A stretch of 22,539 nucleotides of DNA, taken from assembly GCA_045588485.1 (NCBI GenBank), contig JAZNEI010000052.1, forward strand, positions 1-22,539, read 5' to 3'. Made by a program: the position numbers and the translations under genes. Shown here in pieces: positions 13,998 to 22,287 of this stretch; position 1 is the stretch's first letter; each line of letters begins with the position of its first letter. Origin of the DNA: HGM04593 sp045588485. GTDB taxonomy: Bacteria > Bacteroidota > Bacteroidia > Bacteroidales > Bacteroidaceae. A model generated the notes under the pieces. It had not been told where the DNA came from. It was given only the letters and a program-made list of their open reading frames with translations, and searched no databases.

Positions 13998-15827
13998 CTA
14001 AAAATCTTTATTTAGTGCCTCAAAAACCAATTTTGCTTTTGATTCTCCAATAATATCGGCAATTTTTTCCAATGTTGCCTCTCTTATTCTTTTTACACTT
14101 TTGAACTCTTTTAGGAGGGCATTTTTGCTCTTCTCGCCTATACCCTTTATAGTGTCGAGTTCAGATGCTGTCTGACGTTTGCTTCGTCTGTCGCGATGGA
14201 ATGTTATTGCGAATCGGTGAACCTCGTCTTGTATCTGCGTCATTAATCGGAAAAGTGCAGTCTGTTGTTTCAGTCCTATGCTCTCTCCACTCTTTCCGAT
14301 AATAAGTTCAGATGTTCTGTGCCGCCCGTCTTTTACAAGTCCTGCAATGGTAATATTTAGGTTAAGTTCATCTTCGATTACTTCTCTTATTGCTTCCATC
14401 TGTCCTTTTCCACCATCTGCTAAAATAAGATTGGGTAGGGGAGTCTGCTCTTCTAATGCGCGGCTGTATCGACGGCGTACAACCTCGCGCATCGAGGCAT
14501 AATCATCGGCTCCTACAACTGTTTTTATGTTGTATTTGCGATAATCTTTTTTCGATGGTTTAAGTTTTTTAAATACAACGCAGGCTGCCACAGCGTCACT
14601 GCCTTGTATGTTCGAGTTATCGAAACACTCTATTATAAGCGGCAGGTTTTCCATCTTTAAATCCTGCTTTATTTCGCTCATCAAGCGTGTTGCTTTCTGT
14701 TCGGGATTTAGTTTATCCTCCTGTTTCAGTCGGTCGGCTTTGTACTGTTTTACGTTAAGCTTTGATAGCGATAGAAGACGCATTTTTTCGCCTTTTTGTG
14801 GGGTAGTAAGAGTTATTCCTTCGAGTGGAAGGTTTACTTTGAAAGGCACTATTATCTCTTTTGCTTGACTGTGAAAACGCTCGCGCATTTCAATGATTCC
14901 CAGCACAAGAATCTCCTCGTCGCTCTCGTCCAGTCGTTTCTTGTATTCGAGTGTGAAGGCTTGGTTGATGCATCCGTTTGTGATGTGCAGAAAGTTGATG
15001 AATGCGCTCTTTTCGTCGCTCTCTATGTTGAATACATCAAGGTTGGTGAGCAACGAATTTACTACTTCGCTACGGCTGCGGAAGTTTTCTATGAGTTGAT
15101 ATCTCTCCTTTATTTTTTGTGCCTCTTCGAACTTCATTTCCGATGCTTTCGTTCGCATCTCTTGCAGTAAAGTTTCTTGTAAAGGTCGTATGTCTCCCTT
15201 TAGTATAGCAGTTATTTCTACTATGAATTTTTGATATTCGTCACGTGAAATGCATCCTATGCAGGGTGCGCAGCAGTTGTGAATCTGATGCTCAAGGCAA
15301 GCCGAGTATTTAGCTTCTCTTACTCCGTCGGGGGTTATTTTCAGGTTGCATGTGCGCAATGGATAAAGTTCTTTTATAAGTTGTAACATTGCGTTTAGTG
15401 CGCCTGCGTTGCTATAAGGACCGAAATACTTTCCTGCACTTTTTATAATCTTTCTTGTCTTGAAGACCTTCGGGAAATAGTCGTTGCTGATGCAAATAGA
15501 AGGGTAGGTCTTGTCATCTTTAAGTAGTACATTATAGCGAGGCTGATGCTGCTTTATGAGGTTGTTCTCAAGAAGCAGTGCATCTGCCTCGCTGTTTACT
15601 ACGATGTATCTTATATCGCAAATTTTGGATACAAGCAGACGAGTCTTCAGAGTCTGCTGTTCTTTGTTGAAATAGGACGATACGCGACGCTTCAGATTCT
15701 TAGCTTTACCGACATATATGATAATCCCTTTATCACTTAGATACTGGTAGCACCCCGGTGACTCGGGAAGGTTGCTTACTATGCCTTTTAAGTAAGCATC
15801 TCTGTTATCGCGTTCGTTGTTCTTCAT
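13998..15827 (-). CDS. uvrC: Excinuclease ABC subunit C
   Basis: UvrC makes both incisions around a DNA lesion held by UvrB in nucleotide excision repair. The 609-aa protein shows the domain series in order. The GIY-YIG nuclease for the 3' cut spans about 21-100 (SPGCYQYLSDKG, IIYVGKAKNLKRRVSSYF). A Cys-rich segment follows (CLEHQIHNCCAPCIGCI), then a UVR motif at about 210-245 for UvrB binding. The RNase H-like nuclease for the 5' cut spans about 385-540 (IECFDNSNIQGSDAVAACVVF, LADGGKGQ). A helix-hairpin-helix DNA-binding end lies at about 555-605 (IKGIGEKSKNALL). It starts 8 nt after apt, so it shares the mnmG-apt transcript. Confidence 0.97.
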   Translation of the reverse strand: MKNNERDNRDAYLKGIVSNLPESPGCYQYLSDKGIIIYVGKAKNLKRRVSSYFNKEQQTLKTRLLVSKICDIRYIVVNSEADALLLENNLIKQHQPRYNVLLKDDKTYPSICISNDYFPKVFKTRKIIKSAGKYFGPYSNAGALNAMLQLIKELYPLRTCNLKITPDGVREAKYSACLEHQIHNCCAPCIGCISRDEYQKFIVEITAILKGDIRPLQETLLQEMRTKASEMKFEEAQKIKERYQLIENFRSRSEVVNSLLTNLDVFNIESDEKSAFINFLHITNGCINQAFTLEYKKRLDESDEEILVLGIIEMRERFHSQAKEIIVPFKVNLPLEGITLTTPQKGEKMRLLSLSKLNVKQYKADRLKQEDKLNPEQKATRLMSEIKQDLKMENLPLIIECFDNSNIQGSDAVAACVVFKKLKPSKKDYRKYNIKTVVGADDYASMREVVRRRYSRALEEQTPLPNLILADGGKGQMEAIREVIEDELNLNITIAGLVKDGRHRTSELIIGKSGESIGLKQQTALFRLMTQIQDEVHRFAITFHRDRRSKRQTASELDTIKGIGEKSKNALLKEFKSVKRIREATLEKIADIIGESKAKLVFEALNKDF

Positions 15828-15835
15828 TGCTTTTT

Positions 15836-16372
15836 TTATTCGTCAACCTCCACTACCAACAGTGTCTTAACGTCGGCCTCTTCGGGGAAGTTTGAACGTC
15901 CTCCGAGTCCGTCAAGCTCTATGATGAAGTTTATCATTACCTTTTTGGGGTTGAGTTTTTTTACGAGATTATATGCCGCAAGCATTGTGCCGCCGGTTGC
16001 CAATAGGTCGTCGTGGATAAGTACAATATCTCCCTCTTCTATTGCATCTTTATGAATCTCTATTGTGTCGGTGCCATACTCCTTGCTGTAGCTCTCGCTT
16101 ATTGTCTCGGCCGGCAATTTTCCGGGCTTACGGATGGGGACGAATCCGGCACCTAATCTTACAGCAAGTGCTGAACCCATAACAAAGCCGCGTGACTCTA
16201 TTCCTACAACTTTTGTTATGCCGCAATCTTTGTAAAGCTCATACAAAGAGTCGTCAAGTTCCTTAAGGCAGGCTGGGTTTTTGAAGAGTGATGTAACATC
16301 TTTAAACTGTATTCCCGGAATAGGAAAATCGGGGATGTTTCTAAGATTTTTTAGTAGTAATTCCTGGTTCAT
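15836..16372 (-). CDS. apt: Adenine phosphoribosyltransferase
   Basis: Apt joins adenine to PRPP to give AMP in purine salvage. From the ATG at 16372 the protein is 178 aa, the normal size, and starts MNQELLLKNLRNIPDFPIPG. A longer frame begins at 16429, but its extra 19 residues are encoded by the parS palindrome and spacer and match nothing in the family, so I reject it. The PRPP-binding motif VLIHDDLLATGGT lies at 117-129, and the substrate-loop residues ESRGFVMGSALA at 59-70. It follows mnmG by 61 nt and precedes uvrC by 8 nt, so it is part of the same operon. Confidence 0.96.
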   Translation of the reverse strand: MNQELLLKNLRNIPDFPIPGIQFKDVTSLFKNPACLKELDDSLYELYKDCGITKVVGIESRGFVMGSALAVRLGAGFVPIRKPGKLPAETISESYSKEYGTDTIEIHKDAIEEGDIVLIHDDLLATGGTMLAAYNLVKKLNPKKVMINFIIELDGLGGRSNFPEEADVKTLLVVEVDE

Positions 16373-16412
16373 AGTATCTGTTTTTTGTAACTTTTCTCTG
16401 TATATCGTGCAT

Positions 16413-16428
16413 TGTTCCACGTGGAACA
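16413..16428. other. parS: parS-like centromere site
   Basis: TGTTCCACGTGGAACA is a perfect 16-bp palindrome that fits the widely conserved ParB-binding parS consensus TGTTNCACGTGNAACA at every fixed position. It sits 5 nt past the mnmG stop, inside the operon, between mnmG and apt. Chromosomal parS sites cluster near oriC, and mnmG (gidA) is itself a common origin neighbour, so it suggests an origin-proximal location. No parA or parB gene is in the window. Confidence 0.85.
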
Positions 16429-16433
16429 TTTTG

Positions 16434-18305
16434 CTATTTATGGGCGAGTATCATAAGTACATTTATGTCGCTTGGAGAGACTCCGGGGATGCGGCTGGCT
16501 TGTGCTATTGTTTCGGGTTGTATGGCTGTGAGTTTCTGTCGTGCCTCGGTTGATAGCGATTCGATACTATTGTAATCGAAGCGTCCTTTTATTCGGATGT
16601 TTTCTAAACGTTGCATCTTTTCGGCAAGCTCGCGCTCGCGCTGAATATAGCCACTGTATTTAATTTCAATCTCGGTTGCTTCTACAATTTCGTCGCGGCT
16701 GCTTCCCAATTTTTTCAGGCGCGATTCCAACTGACCTATAAAGGGTGCGATGTTCTCTATTGTCACTTGCGGACGTTCTATTATTGACGAGAGTTTGCAT
16801 CCACGGGTAAGTGGGGTAGTACCTAAACTTTCGAGTCCTTCGTTTATGTATTGCGCCTTAACCGAGAAGTTGTTTATAAACTCCGATAGCTCGGCAATTT
16901 TTCTCTGTTTGTCGAGAAGGCGCTTGTATCGTTCCTCTGTTGCAAGGCCTATTTCGTATGAGCGTTTGGTGAGTCGTGCGTCGGCGTTGTCGGCGCGTAA
17001 CAGTATTCTGTACTCGGCACGTGAGGTGAACATTCTGTAAGGTTCGTCGACCCCTTTTGTTACAAGGTCGTCGATGAGTACACCTATATATGCTTCGTCG
17101 CGATGTAGAATAAACGGTTCGTTGCCTTTTAATTTTTGTGCTGCATTTATTCCGGCAACGATACCCTGCCCGGCCGCCTCTTCGTATCCTGTTGTTCCGT
17201 TTACCTGTCCGGCGAAATATAGGTTTTCAATTATTTTCGATTCCAGCGTGTGCTTTAGTTGTGTGGGGTCGAAATAGTCATACTCTATTGCATATCCTGG
17301 ACGATAAGCAACGGCATCTTTCAGTGCCGGAATTTTACGCAGCGCTGTAAGTTGAATTTCCATCGGTAAAGAGGATGAAAAACCATTTACATAAATCTCC
17401 TGAGTAGTCTCGCCTTCGGGTTCGAGGAATAGCAGATGACGGTCGCGCTCGGCAAAGGTTACAATCTTTGTCTCGATGCTTGGGCAGTAGCGCGGACCGA
17501 TGCTTTGTATCTGTCCGTTGTACAGCGGGGACTCGTCGAGACCGCTGCGCAGCGTTTCGTGTACTTCGGGGTTGGTGTAACAAGCCCAACAGGGATTTTG
17601 TTTCAATTTTCTCTCGATTGCTTCGTAGGAGAAACTGTGAAAATCGTTGTCACCTTCTTGAATATCAGTTAGTTGAAGGTTTATTGAGCGCTTGTCAAGC
17701 CTAACGGGAGTACCGGTTTTCATTCTTCCGGCCAAAATACCGTGTCTGACGATTGATTCGGTGAGTCCTTTTGCAGCCGGTTCGGCTATTCTTCCGCCTT
17801 CAATCTGTACTCGGCCGATATGCATCAGTCCGTTAAGAAATGTGCCGGCGGTGATGATAATGCTCTTTGCTCGAAACTCGGCTCCGAGTTGTGTGTGCAT
17901 TCCGACAGCTTTTCCATCCTCGACGATTAGTTCGTTGGCGCAATCTTGCCATATATGAAGGTTGGGGAGGTTTTCGAGTCGTTCGCGCCAAAGGAGACTG
18001 AACTTGGTGCGGTCGCACTGTGCTCGCGGACTCCACATAGCAGGACCTTTCGAACGGTTCAGCATGCGGAACTGTATCGAGGCTTCGTCGGCGATGATTC
18101 CTGTGTAGCCGCCAAGCGCGTCAATTTCGCGAACAATCTGTCCTTTGGCTATTCCGCCTATTGCGGGATTGCAACTCATCTGTGCAATCTTGTTCATGTC
18201 TATTGTCATCAGGCAGGTCTTCATTCCAAGGTTTGCTGCCGCTGCTGCCGCTTCGCATCCTGCGTGTCCGGCACCAATAACCAATATGTCGTACTCGAAT
18301 TTCAC
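16434..18305 (-). CDS. mnmG: tRNA uridine-5-carboxymethylaminomethyl modification enzyme MnmG (GidA)
   Basis: MnmG, with MnmE, builds the cmnm5 group on the wobble uridine (U34) of certain tRNAs using FAD, NADH and methylene-tetrahydrofolate. The 623-aa protein is full length. Its N-terminus holds the FAD-binding GAGHAG (about 11-16), and the conserved SCNPAIGGIAKGQIVREIDALGG follows near residue 45. Both GidA signatures are visible: GPAMWSPRAQCDR near residue 90 and GQVNGTTGYEEAAGQG in the middle. RMFTSRAEYRILLRADNAD precedes the helical C-terminal domain that binds MnmE and tRNA. It heads the six-gene minus-strand run, has a promoter at 18351-18381, and diverges from sdhC. Confidence 0.98.
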   Translation of the reverse strand: MKFEYDILVIGAGHAGCEAAAAAANLGMKTCLMTIDMNKIAQMSCNPAIGGIAKGQIVREIDALGGYTGIIADEASIQFRMLNRSKGPAMWSPRAQCDRTKFSLLWRERLENLPNLHIWQDCANELIVEDGKAVGMHTQLGAEFRAKSIIITAGTFLNGLMHIGRVQIEGGRIAEPAAKGLTESIVRHGILAGRMKTGTPVRLDKRSINLQLTDIQEGDNDFHSFSYEAIERKLKQNPCWACYTNPEVHETLRSGLDESPLYNGQIQSIGPRYCPSIETKIVTFAERDRHLLFLEPEGETTQEIYVNGFSSSLPMEIQLTALRKIPALKDAVAYRPGYAIEYDYFDPTQLKHTLESKIIENLYFAGQVNGTTGYEEAAGQGIVAGINAAQKLKGNEPFILHRDEAYIGVLIDDLVTKGVDEPYRMFTSRAEYRILLRADNADARLTKRSYEIGLATEERYKRLLDKQRKIAELSEFINNFSVKAQYINEGLESLGTTPLTRGCKLSSIIERPQVTIENIAPFIGQLESRLKKLGSSRDEIVEATEIEIKYSGYIQRERELAEKMQRLENIRIKGRFDYNSIESLSTEARQKLTAIQPETIAQASRIPGVSPSDINVLMILAHK

Positions 18306-18350
18306 TTTTTTATTTTTTTTGTTGGTACATAATACCCCTAATTAAGCATA

Positions 18351-18381
18351 CAAAAGTAATATATCTTGTTGTCAATCGCAA
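18351..18381 (-). promoter_or_regulatory. Promoter of the mnmG operon
   Basis: On the minus strand, TTG (18381-18379) is followed by a 20-nt spacer and TACTTTTG (18358-18351), a good Bacteroides-type promoter. Initiation near 18344 would give a leader of about 40 nt before mnmG. Confidence 0.5.
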
Positions 18382-18479
18382 GTTGTGGAAAATAATTTTG
18401 TTTAAGCTCTGTTGCAGAATATTCCTCGCTCAATCTCACTCGGCTTCGAACCTATTTGCTTCTTTTGTGTGTTATTATT

Positions 18480-18489
18480 TGATTAATCA
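18480..18489. promoter_or_regulatory. 10-bp palindrome upstream of sdhC, possible operator
   Basis: tgattaatca is a perfect palindrome about 75 bp before the expected sdh start. It looks like half-sites of a dimeric regulator but lacks the 4-nt spacing of an FNR/CRP site. The rest of the intergenic region (18390-18517) holds nothing else I can name. Confidence 0.25.
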
Positions 18490-18517
18490 GATATTTTATA
18501 AGAAAAAAACAGCGTAG

Positions 18518-18551
18518 TTTGCATTTTTTATGAAAAAAACATCTATTTTTG
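18518..18551 (+). promoter_or_regulatory. Promoter of sdhCAB
   Basis: TTTG (18518-18521), a 22-nt spacer and TATTTTTG (18544-18551) fit the Bacteroides promoter pattern. The start would be near 18558, giving an AT-rich leader of about 65 nt without clear Shine-Dalgarno sequence, normal for this phylum. Confidence 0.5.
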
Positions 18552-18622
18552 CTATTTGTAAAAGGTATATAATGCGAAATTATAAACAATTTATTCATTA
18601 AATAATTTAATATCAATTCATT

Positions 18623-19312
18623 ATGTGGTTACTTAATTCTTCTGTGGGAAAAAAGGTAATTATGAGTGTATCGGGCGCTGCCCTTATTCTCTTCCTGCTT
18701 TTCCACATGTCAATGAACTTGGTCGCACTTTTCAGTGGCGACGCTTACAACATGATTTGTGAGTTCTTGGGTGCAAACTGGTATGCACTTGTAGCAACAG
18801 CGGGCCTTGGTGCGCTTGTTGTTGTGCATTTCGTTTACGCTTTCATCCTCACTATGCAGAACCGTAAGGCTCGTGGTGAGCAGCGCTATGCTTACACCAA
18901 GCAGCCCAAGGAGGTTGAGTGGGCATCACAGAATATGTTTGTTCTTGGTGTTATCGTTCTCTTGGGTATGGGTCTTCACCTTTACAACTTCTGGGCTAAT
19001 ATGCAGCTTGTCGAGGTTATGCACATGCTGGGTGCCAATGTAGATGTTTCTCTTGCTACCGATGGTACACACTTCATCAAGGAGACATTCTCTTGCATTG
19101 TGTATGTAGTTCTTTACCTTGTTTGGTTGGTTGCTCTTTGGTTCCACCTTACACACGGTTTCTGGAGCGCAATGCAGACTCTCGGTTGGAACAATCAGGT
19201 TTGGTTCAACCGTTGGCGTTGCATCGGTAACATTGTTTCAAGCGTTATCGTTCTTGGCTTTGCTGCCGTAGTACTTGTTTATGCTTTCTGTCCCTGTGCA
19301 GGAGGTTGTTAA
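18623..19312 (+). CDS. sdhC: Succinate dehydrogenase/fumarate reductase cytochrome b subunit
   Basis: This 229-aa membrane anchor carries heme b and passes electrons between quinone and the SdhB iron-sulfur subunit. It resembles the single-anchor, di-heme type of Wolinella fumarate reductase and B. subtilis SdhC. There are about five hydrophobic spans, with histidines at positions fit for heme ligation: His28 (LLFHMSMNL), His69 (VVVHFVYAF), His119 (GMGLHLYNFW) and His175 or 178 (WFHLTHGFW). The C-terminus is unusual in ending with three Cys (CPCAGGC). It is first in an sdhC-A-B operon, 40 nt before sdhA. With menaquinone the complex may work mainly as a fumarate reductase in anaerobic respiration; direction cannot be read from sequence. 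Confidence 0.95.
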   Translation: MWLLNSSVGKKVIMSVSGAALILFLLFHMSMNLVALFSGDAYNMICEFLGANWYALVATAGLGALVVVHFVYAFILTMQNRKARGEQRYAYTKQPKEVEWASQNMFVLGVIVLLGMGLHLYNFWANMQLVEVMHMLGANVDVSLATDGTHFIKETFSCIVYVVLYLVWLVALWFHLTHGFWSAMQTLGWNNQVWFNRWRCIGNIVSSVIVLGFAAVVLVYAFCPCAGGC

Positions 19313-19352
19313 GCACAATTACTAATTTGTAAAATTATAAAAACATAATATT

Positions 19353-21311
19353 ATGGCTAAGATTAGTTCAGTTAAACTGGATTCTAAAATTCCCGAGGGT
19401 CCCTTGGCCGAAAAGTGGACCAATTATAAAGCTCATCAGAAATTGGTGAACCCCGCAAACAAGCGTAACCTCGACATCATCGTTGTTGGTACAGGTCTTG
19501 CCGGTGCTTCGGCTGCTGCATCACTTGGTGCTATGGGTTTCAATGTGCTTAACTTCTGTATTCAGGATTCTCCCCGTCGTGCACACTCTATCGCTGCACA
19601 GGGTGGTATAAATGCTGCAAAGAACTATCAGAATGATGGTGACTCGGTTTACCGTCTTTTCTATGATACAATCAAGGGTGGTGACTATCGTGCTCGCGAG
19701 GCTAACGTACATCGTCTTGCCGAGGTTTCGGGTGCTATCATCGACCAGTGCGTAGCTCAGGGTGTTCCCTTTGCTCGTGAGTATGGCGGTCTTTTGGCTA
19801 ACCGTTCTTTCGGTGGTGCTCAGGTATCGCGTACATTCTACGCCCGTGGTCAGACCGGTCAGCAGCTTCTTCTTGGTGCTTACTCGGCACTTAACTATCA
19901 GGTAAACTTGGGTAAGGTTAAGCTTTATACACGTTACGAGATGCTCGATGTTGTTATTATCGACGGTCGTGCTCGTGGTATCATTGCACGTAACCTTGTT
20001 ACAGGTAAGGTTGAGCGTTTTGCAGCTCATGCTGTTGTTATTGCTACCGGTGGTTATGGTAACGCATTCTTCCTCTCTACAAATGCTATGGGAAGCAACG
20101 GTTCGGCTGCTCTCCAGTGCTATCGTAAGGGTGCTTACTTTGCTAACCCCTGTTTCGCACAGATTCACCCCACATGTATTCCCGTACACGGCGACAAGCA
20201 GTCGAAGCTGACTCTTATGTCTGAGTCGCTGCGTAACGACGGTCGTATTTGGGTTCCCAAGAAATTGGAGGATGCAAAGGCTCTTCAGGCAGGAAAGAAG
20301 AAGGCCAGCGATATTCCCGATGAGGACCGCGATTTCTACCTCGAGCGCCGTTATCCCGCATTCGGTAACCTTGTTCCCCGTGACGTTGCATCACGTGCAG
20401 CAAAAGAGCGTTGCGACAAGGGCTTTGGTGTAAACAACACCGGTCTTGCTGTGTTCCTCGACTTCAAGTATGCTATCCAGCGTTTGGGTAAAGAGGTTGT
20501 TAAGCAGCGTTATGGAAACCTCTTCGATATGTACGAGGAGATTACCGACGTAAGCCCTTATGAGGAGCCTATGATGATTTATCCTGCTATCCACTATACT
20601 ATGGGTGGTATTTGGGTTGACTACGAGTTGCAGACATCAATTCCCGGATTGTTCGCAATTGGTGAGGCTAACTTCAGCGACCACGGTGCTAACCGTCTTG
20701 GTGCTTCGGCTCTTATGCAGGGTCTTGCCGATGGTTACTTCGTACTTCCCTACACAATGCAGAACTATTTGAGCGACCAGATTCAGGTTAAGCGCTTCAG
20801 CACCGATGCACCCGAGTTCGTTGCTGCCGAGAAGGCTGTAAACGACAAGATTGCCAAGCTGATGGCTATCAAGGGTAAGCGCAGCGTCGACTCTATTCAC
20901 AAGGAACTTGGTCACGTAATGTGGGAGTATGTAGGTATGGCACGTACCAAGGAGTCTCTTGAGACTGCAATCAAGAAGATTGCCGAGGTTGAGAAGATTT
21001 TCTGGAGCGAGCTTCGTATTCCCGGTGTTGCCGATTCACTCAATGTTGAGCTCGAGAAGGCACTTCGTTTGCTCGACTTCATCGAGATTGGCAAACTTAT
21101 GGCTTACGACGCACTCAACCGTGAGGAGTCTTGCGGTGGTCACTTCCGCGAGGAGCATCAGACCGAAGAGGGCGAGGCTAAGCGTAACGACGAAGAATTC
21201 TCTTACGTAGCTTGTTGGAAGTACACAGGCGAGGGCAACGAGCCTGAACTCCTCAAAGAAGACCTCAACTACCAGTATATTAAGGTACAGCAGCGTAACT
21301 ACAAGAACTAA
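19353..21311 (+). CDS. sdhA: Succinate dehydrogenase/fumarate reductase flavoprotein subunit
   Basis: The 652-aa catalytic subunit interconverts succinate and fumarate using covalently bound FAD. The Rossmann motif GTGLAGASAA starts at residue 46. The FAD-linked histidine lies in AHSIAAQGGINA (His78). The fumarate-binding and proton-shuttle region includes RYPAFGNLVPRDVASRAA (Arg343) and IHYTMGGIWVDY (His414). The C-terminal FAD segment is GEANFSDHGANRLGASAL (437-454). It has an N-terminal extension of about 38 residues before the FAD fold, as in the Bacteroidales and B-type enzymes. Codon use is strongly biased (many cgt, ggt and aac codons), suggesting high expression. It lies 18 nt before sdhB. 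Confidence 0.97.
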   Translation: MAKISSVKLDSKIPEGPLAEKWTNYKAHQKLVNPANKRNLDIIVVGTGLAGASAAASLGAMGFNVLNFCIQDSPRRAHSIAAQGGINAAKNYQNDGDSVYRLFYDTIKGGDYRAREANVHRLAEVSGAIIDQCVAQGVPFAREYGGLLANRSFGGAQVSRTFYARGQTGQQLLLGAYSALNYQVNLGKVKLYTRYEMLDVVIIDGRARGIIARNLVTGKVERFAAHAVVIATGGYGNAFFLSTNAMGSNGSAALQCYRKGAYFANPCFAQIHPTCIPVHGDKQSKLTLMSESLRNDGRIWVPKKLEDAKALQAGKKKASDIPDEDRDFYLERRYPAFGNLVPRDVASRAAKERCDKGFGVNNTGLAVFLDFKYAIQRLGKEVVKQRYGNLFDMYEEITDVSPYEEPMMIYPAIHYTMGGIWVDYELQTSIPGLFAIGEANFSDHGANRLGASALMQGLADGYFVLPYTMQNYLSDQIQVKRFSTDAPEFVAAEKAVNDKIAKLMAIKGKRSVDSIHKELGHVMWEYVGMARTKESLETAIKKIAEVEKIFWSELRIPGVADSLNVELEKALRLLDFIEIGKLMAYDALNREESCGGHFREEHQTEEGEAKRNDEEFSYVACWKYTGEGNEPELLKEDLNYQYIKVQQRNYKN

Positions 21312-21329
21312 TTAAAAAAGATCGTAACA

Positions 21330-22085
21330 ATGGACAAGAATATCAGTTTTAATTTGAAAGTATGGCGTCAGAGAGGTCCCAAAGAACCCGGAAAGTTCGT
21401 GACCTATCCGATGAAAGATATCCCCGGTGATACCTCATTCCTTGAGATGCTCGACATCTTGAACGAGGAGCTCATCAACAAGGGCGAGGAGCCTATAGTA
21501 TTCGACCACGACTGCCGCGAGGGTATCTGCGGTATGTGTTCGCTTTATGTAAACGGCCATCCTCACGGCCCCGCTACAGGTGCTACAACCTGTCAGCTCT
21601 ATATGCGTCGTTTCAACGATGGCGACACAATCACAGTAGAGCCTTGGCGTTCGGCTGCATTCCCCGTAATCCGCGACCTTATGGTCGACCGTACTGCATT
21701 CGATAAGATTCAGCAGGCAGGTGGTTATGTTTCAATCAACACCGGTGGTATCCCCGATGCTAATGCAATTCCCATTGGCAAGGATATTGCCGAGGAGGCT
21801 ATGGACGCTGCTGCTTGTATCGGTTGCGGTGCTTGTGTAGCTGCTTGTAAGAACGGTTCGGCAATGTTGTTCGTTTCGGCTAAGGTGAGCCAGTTTGCTC
21901 TGCTTCCTCAGGGACAGGCCGAGGCTGCACGTCGCGTTAAGTCAATGGTTGCTAAGATGGATGAGCTTGGCTTTGGTAACTGTACCAACACCCGTGCTTG
22001 TGAGGCCGAGTGTCCCAAGTGCATCTCAATCAGCAATATTGCTCGTCTGAACCGAGAGTTCATCAAAGCAAAGTTGGGCGATTGA
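21330..22085 (+). CDS. sdhB: Succinate dehydrogenase/fumarate reductase iron-sulfur subunit
   Basis: The 251-aa subunit wires electrons between SdhA flavin and SdhC heme through three clusters. The N-terminal [2Fe-2S] ligands are Cys62, Cys67 and Cys70 in DCREGICGMCSLYVNG, with Cys88 in GATTCQL. The C-terminal domain has CIGCGACVAAC (Cys163, 166, 169, 173) and, after a gap, CTNTRACEAECPKC (Cys218, 224, 228, 231). These supply the [4Fe-4S] and [3Fe-4S] ligands. All expected cysteines are present, so the protein should be functional. It is the last gene of sdhCAB; a strong terminator follows 21 nt after the stop. Confidence 0.97.
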   Translation: MDKNISFNLKVWRQRGPKEPGKFVTYPMKDIPGDTSFLEMLDILNEELINKGEEPIVFDHDCREGICGMCSLYVNGHPHGPATGATTCQLYMRRFNDGDTITVEPWRSAAFPVIRDLMVDRTAFDKIQQAGGYVSINTGGIPDANAIPIGKDIAEEAMDAAACIGCGACVAACKNGSAMLFVSAKVSQFALLPQGQAEAARRVKSMVAKMDELGFGNCTNTRACEAECPKCISISNIARLNREFIKAKLGD

Positions 22086-22106
22086 TAATATCCAAAAACC
22101 TTTTAA

Positions 22107-22136
22107 AAGGGGGTGCTGCAAACGCAGCGCCCCCTT
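22107..22136 (+). terminator. Terminator of sdhCAB
   Basis: A 13-bp GC-rich stem forms between 22107-22119 and 22124-22136 (one G-T pair) with loop aaac, followed by gctcttttatt. It is a typical Rho-independent terminator. The remaining 150 bases to 22287 are AT-rich; ttgaca occurs at 22211-22216, but no convincing promoter could be fixed. Confidence 0.9.
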
Positions 22137-22287
22137 GCTCTTTTATTATCAACGGTTTCATTTCGGTTTTAAAAATTATAAAATATGTTTTTTTTTACTA
22201 AATTCGCAAGTTGACACCTATATTATAACTTTATACGGTCTAAAAAATCAAATAAAACTCAATAATCTTAACTTAAACTTTCTGTTT

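Noticed and set aside
16373..16429. Longer N-terminus for apt starting at 16429
   Set aside because: The start codon and next codons are part of the parS palindrome; the extra residues match no Apt, and the ATG at 16372 gives the usual length.
18380..18400. Possible DnaA box (tgtggaaaa) and replication origin between mnmG and sdhC
   Set aside because: There is only one near-match with a mismatch, no cluster of boxes and no dnaA or rpmH neighbour. parS suggests oriC is near, not here.
18480..18489. FNR/CRP-type site upstream of sdhC
   Set aside because: The half-sites are 2 nt apart instead of the 4 to 6 needed, so it is listed only as an unnamed palindrome.
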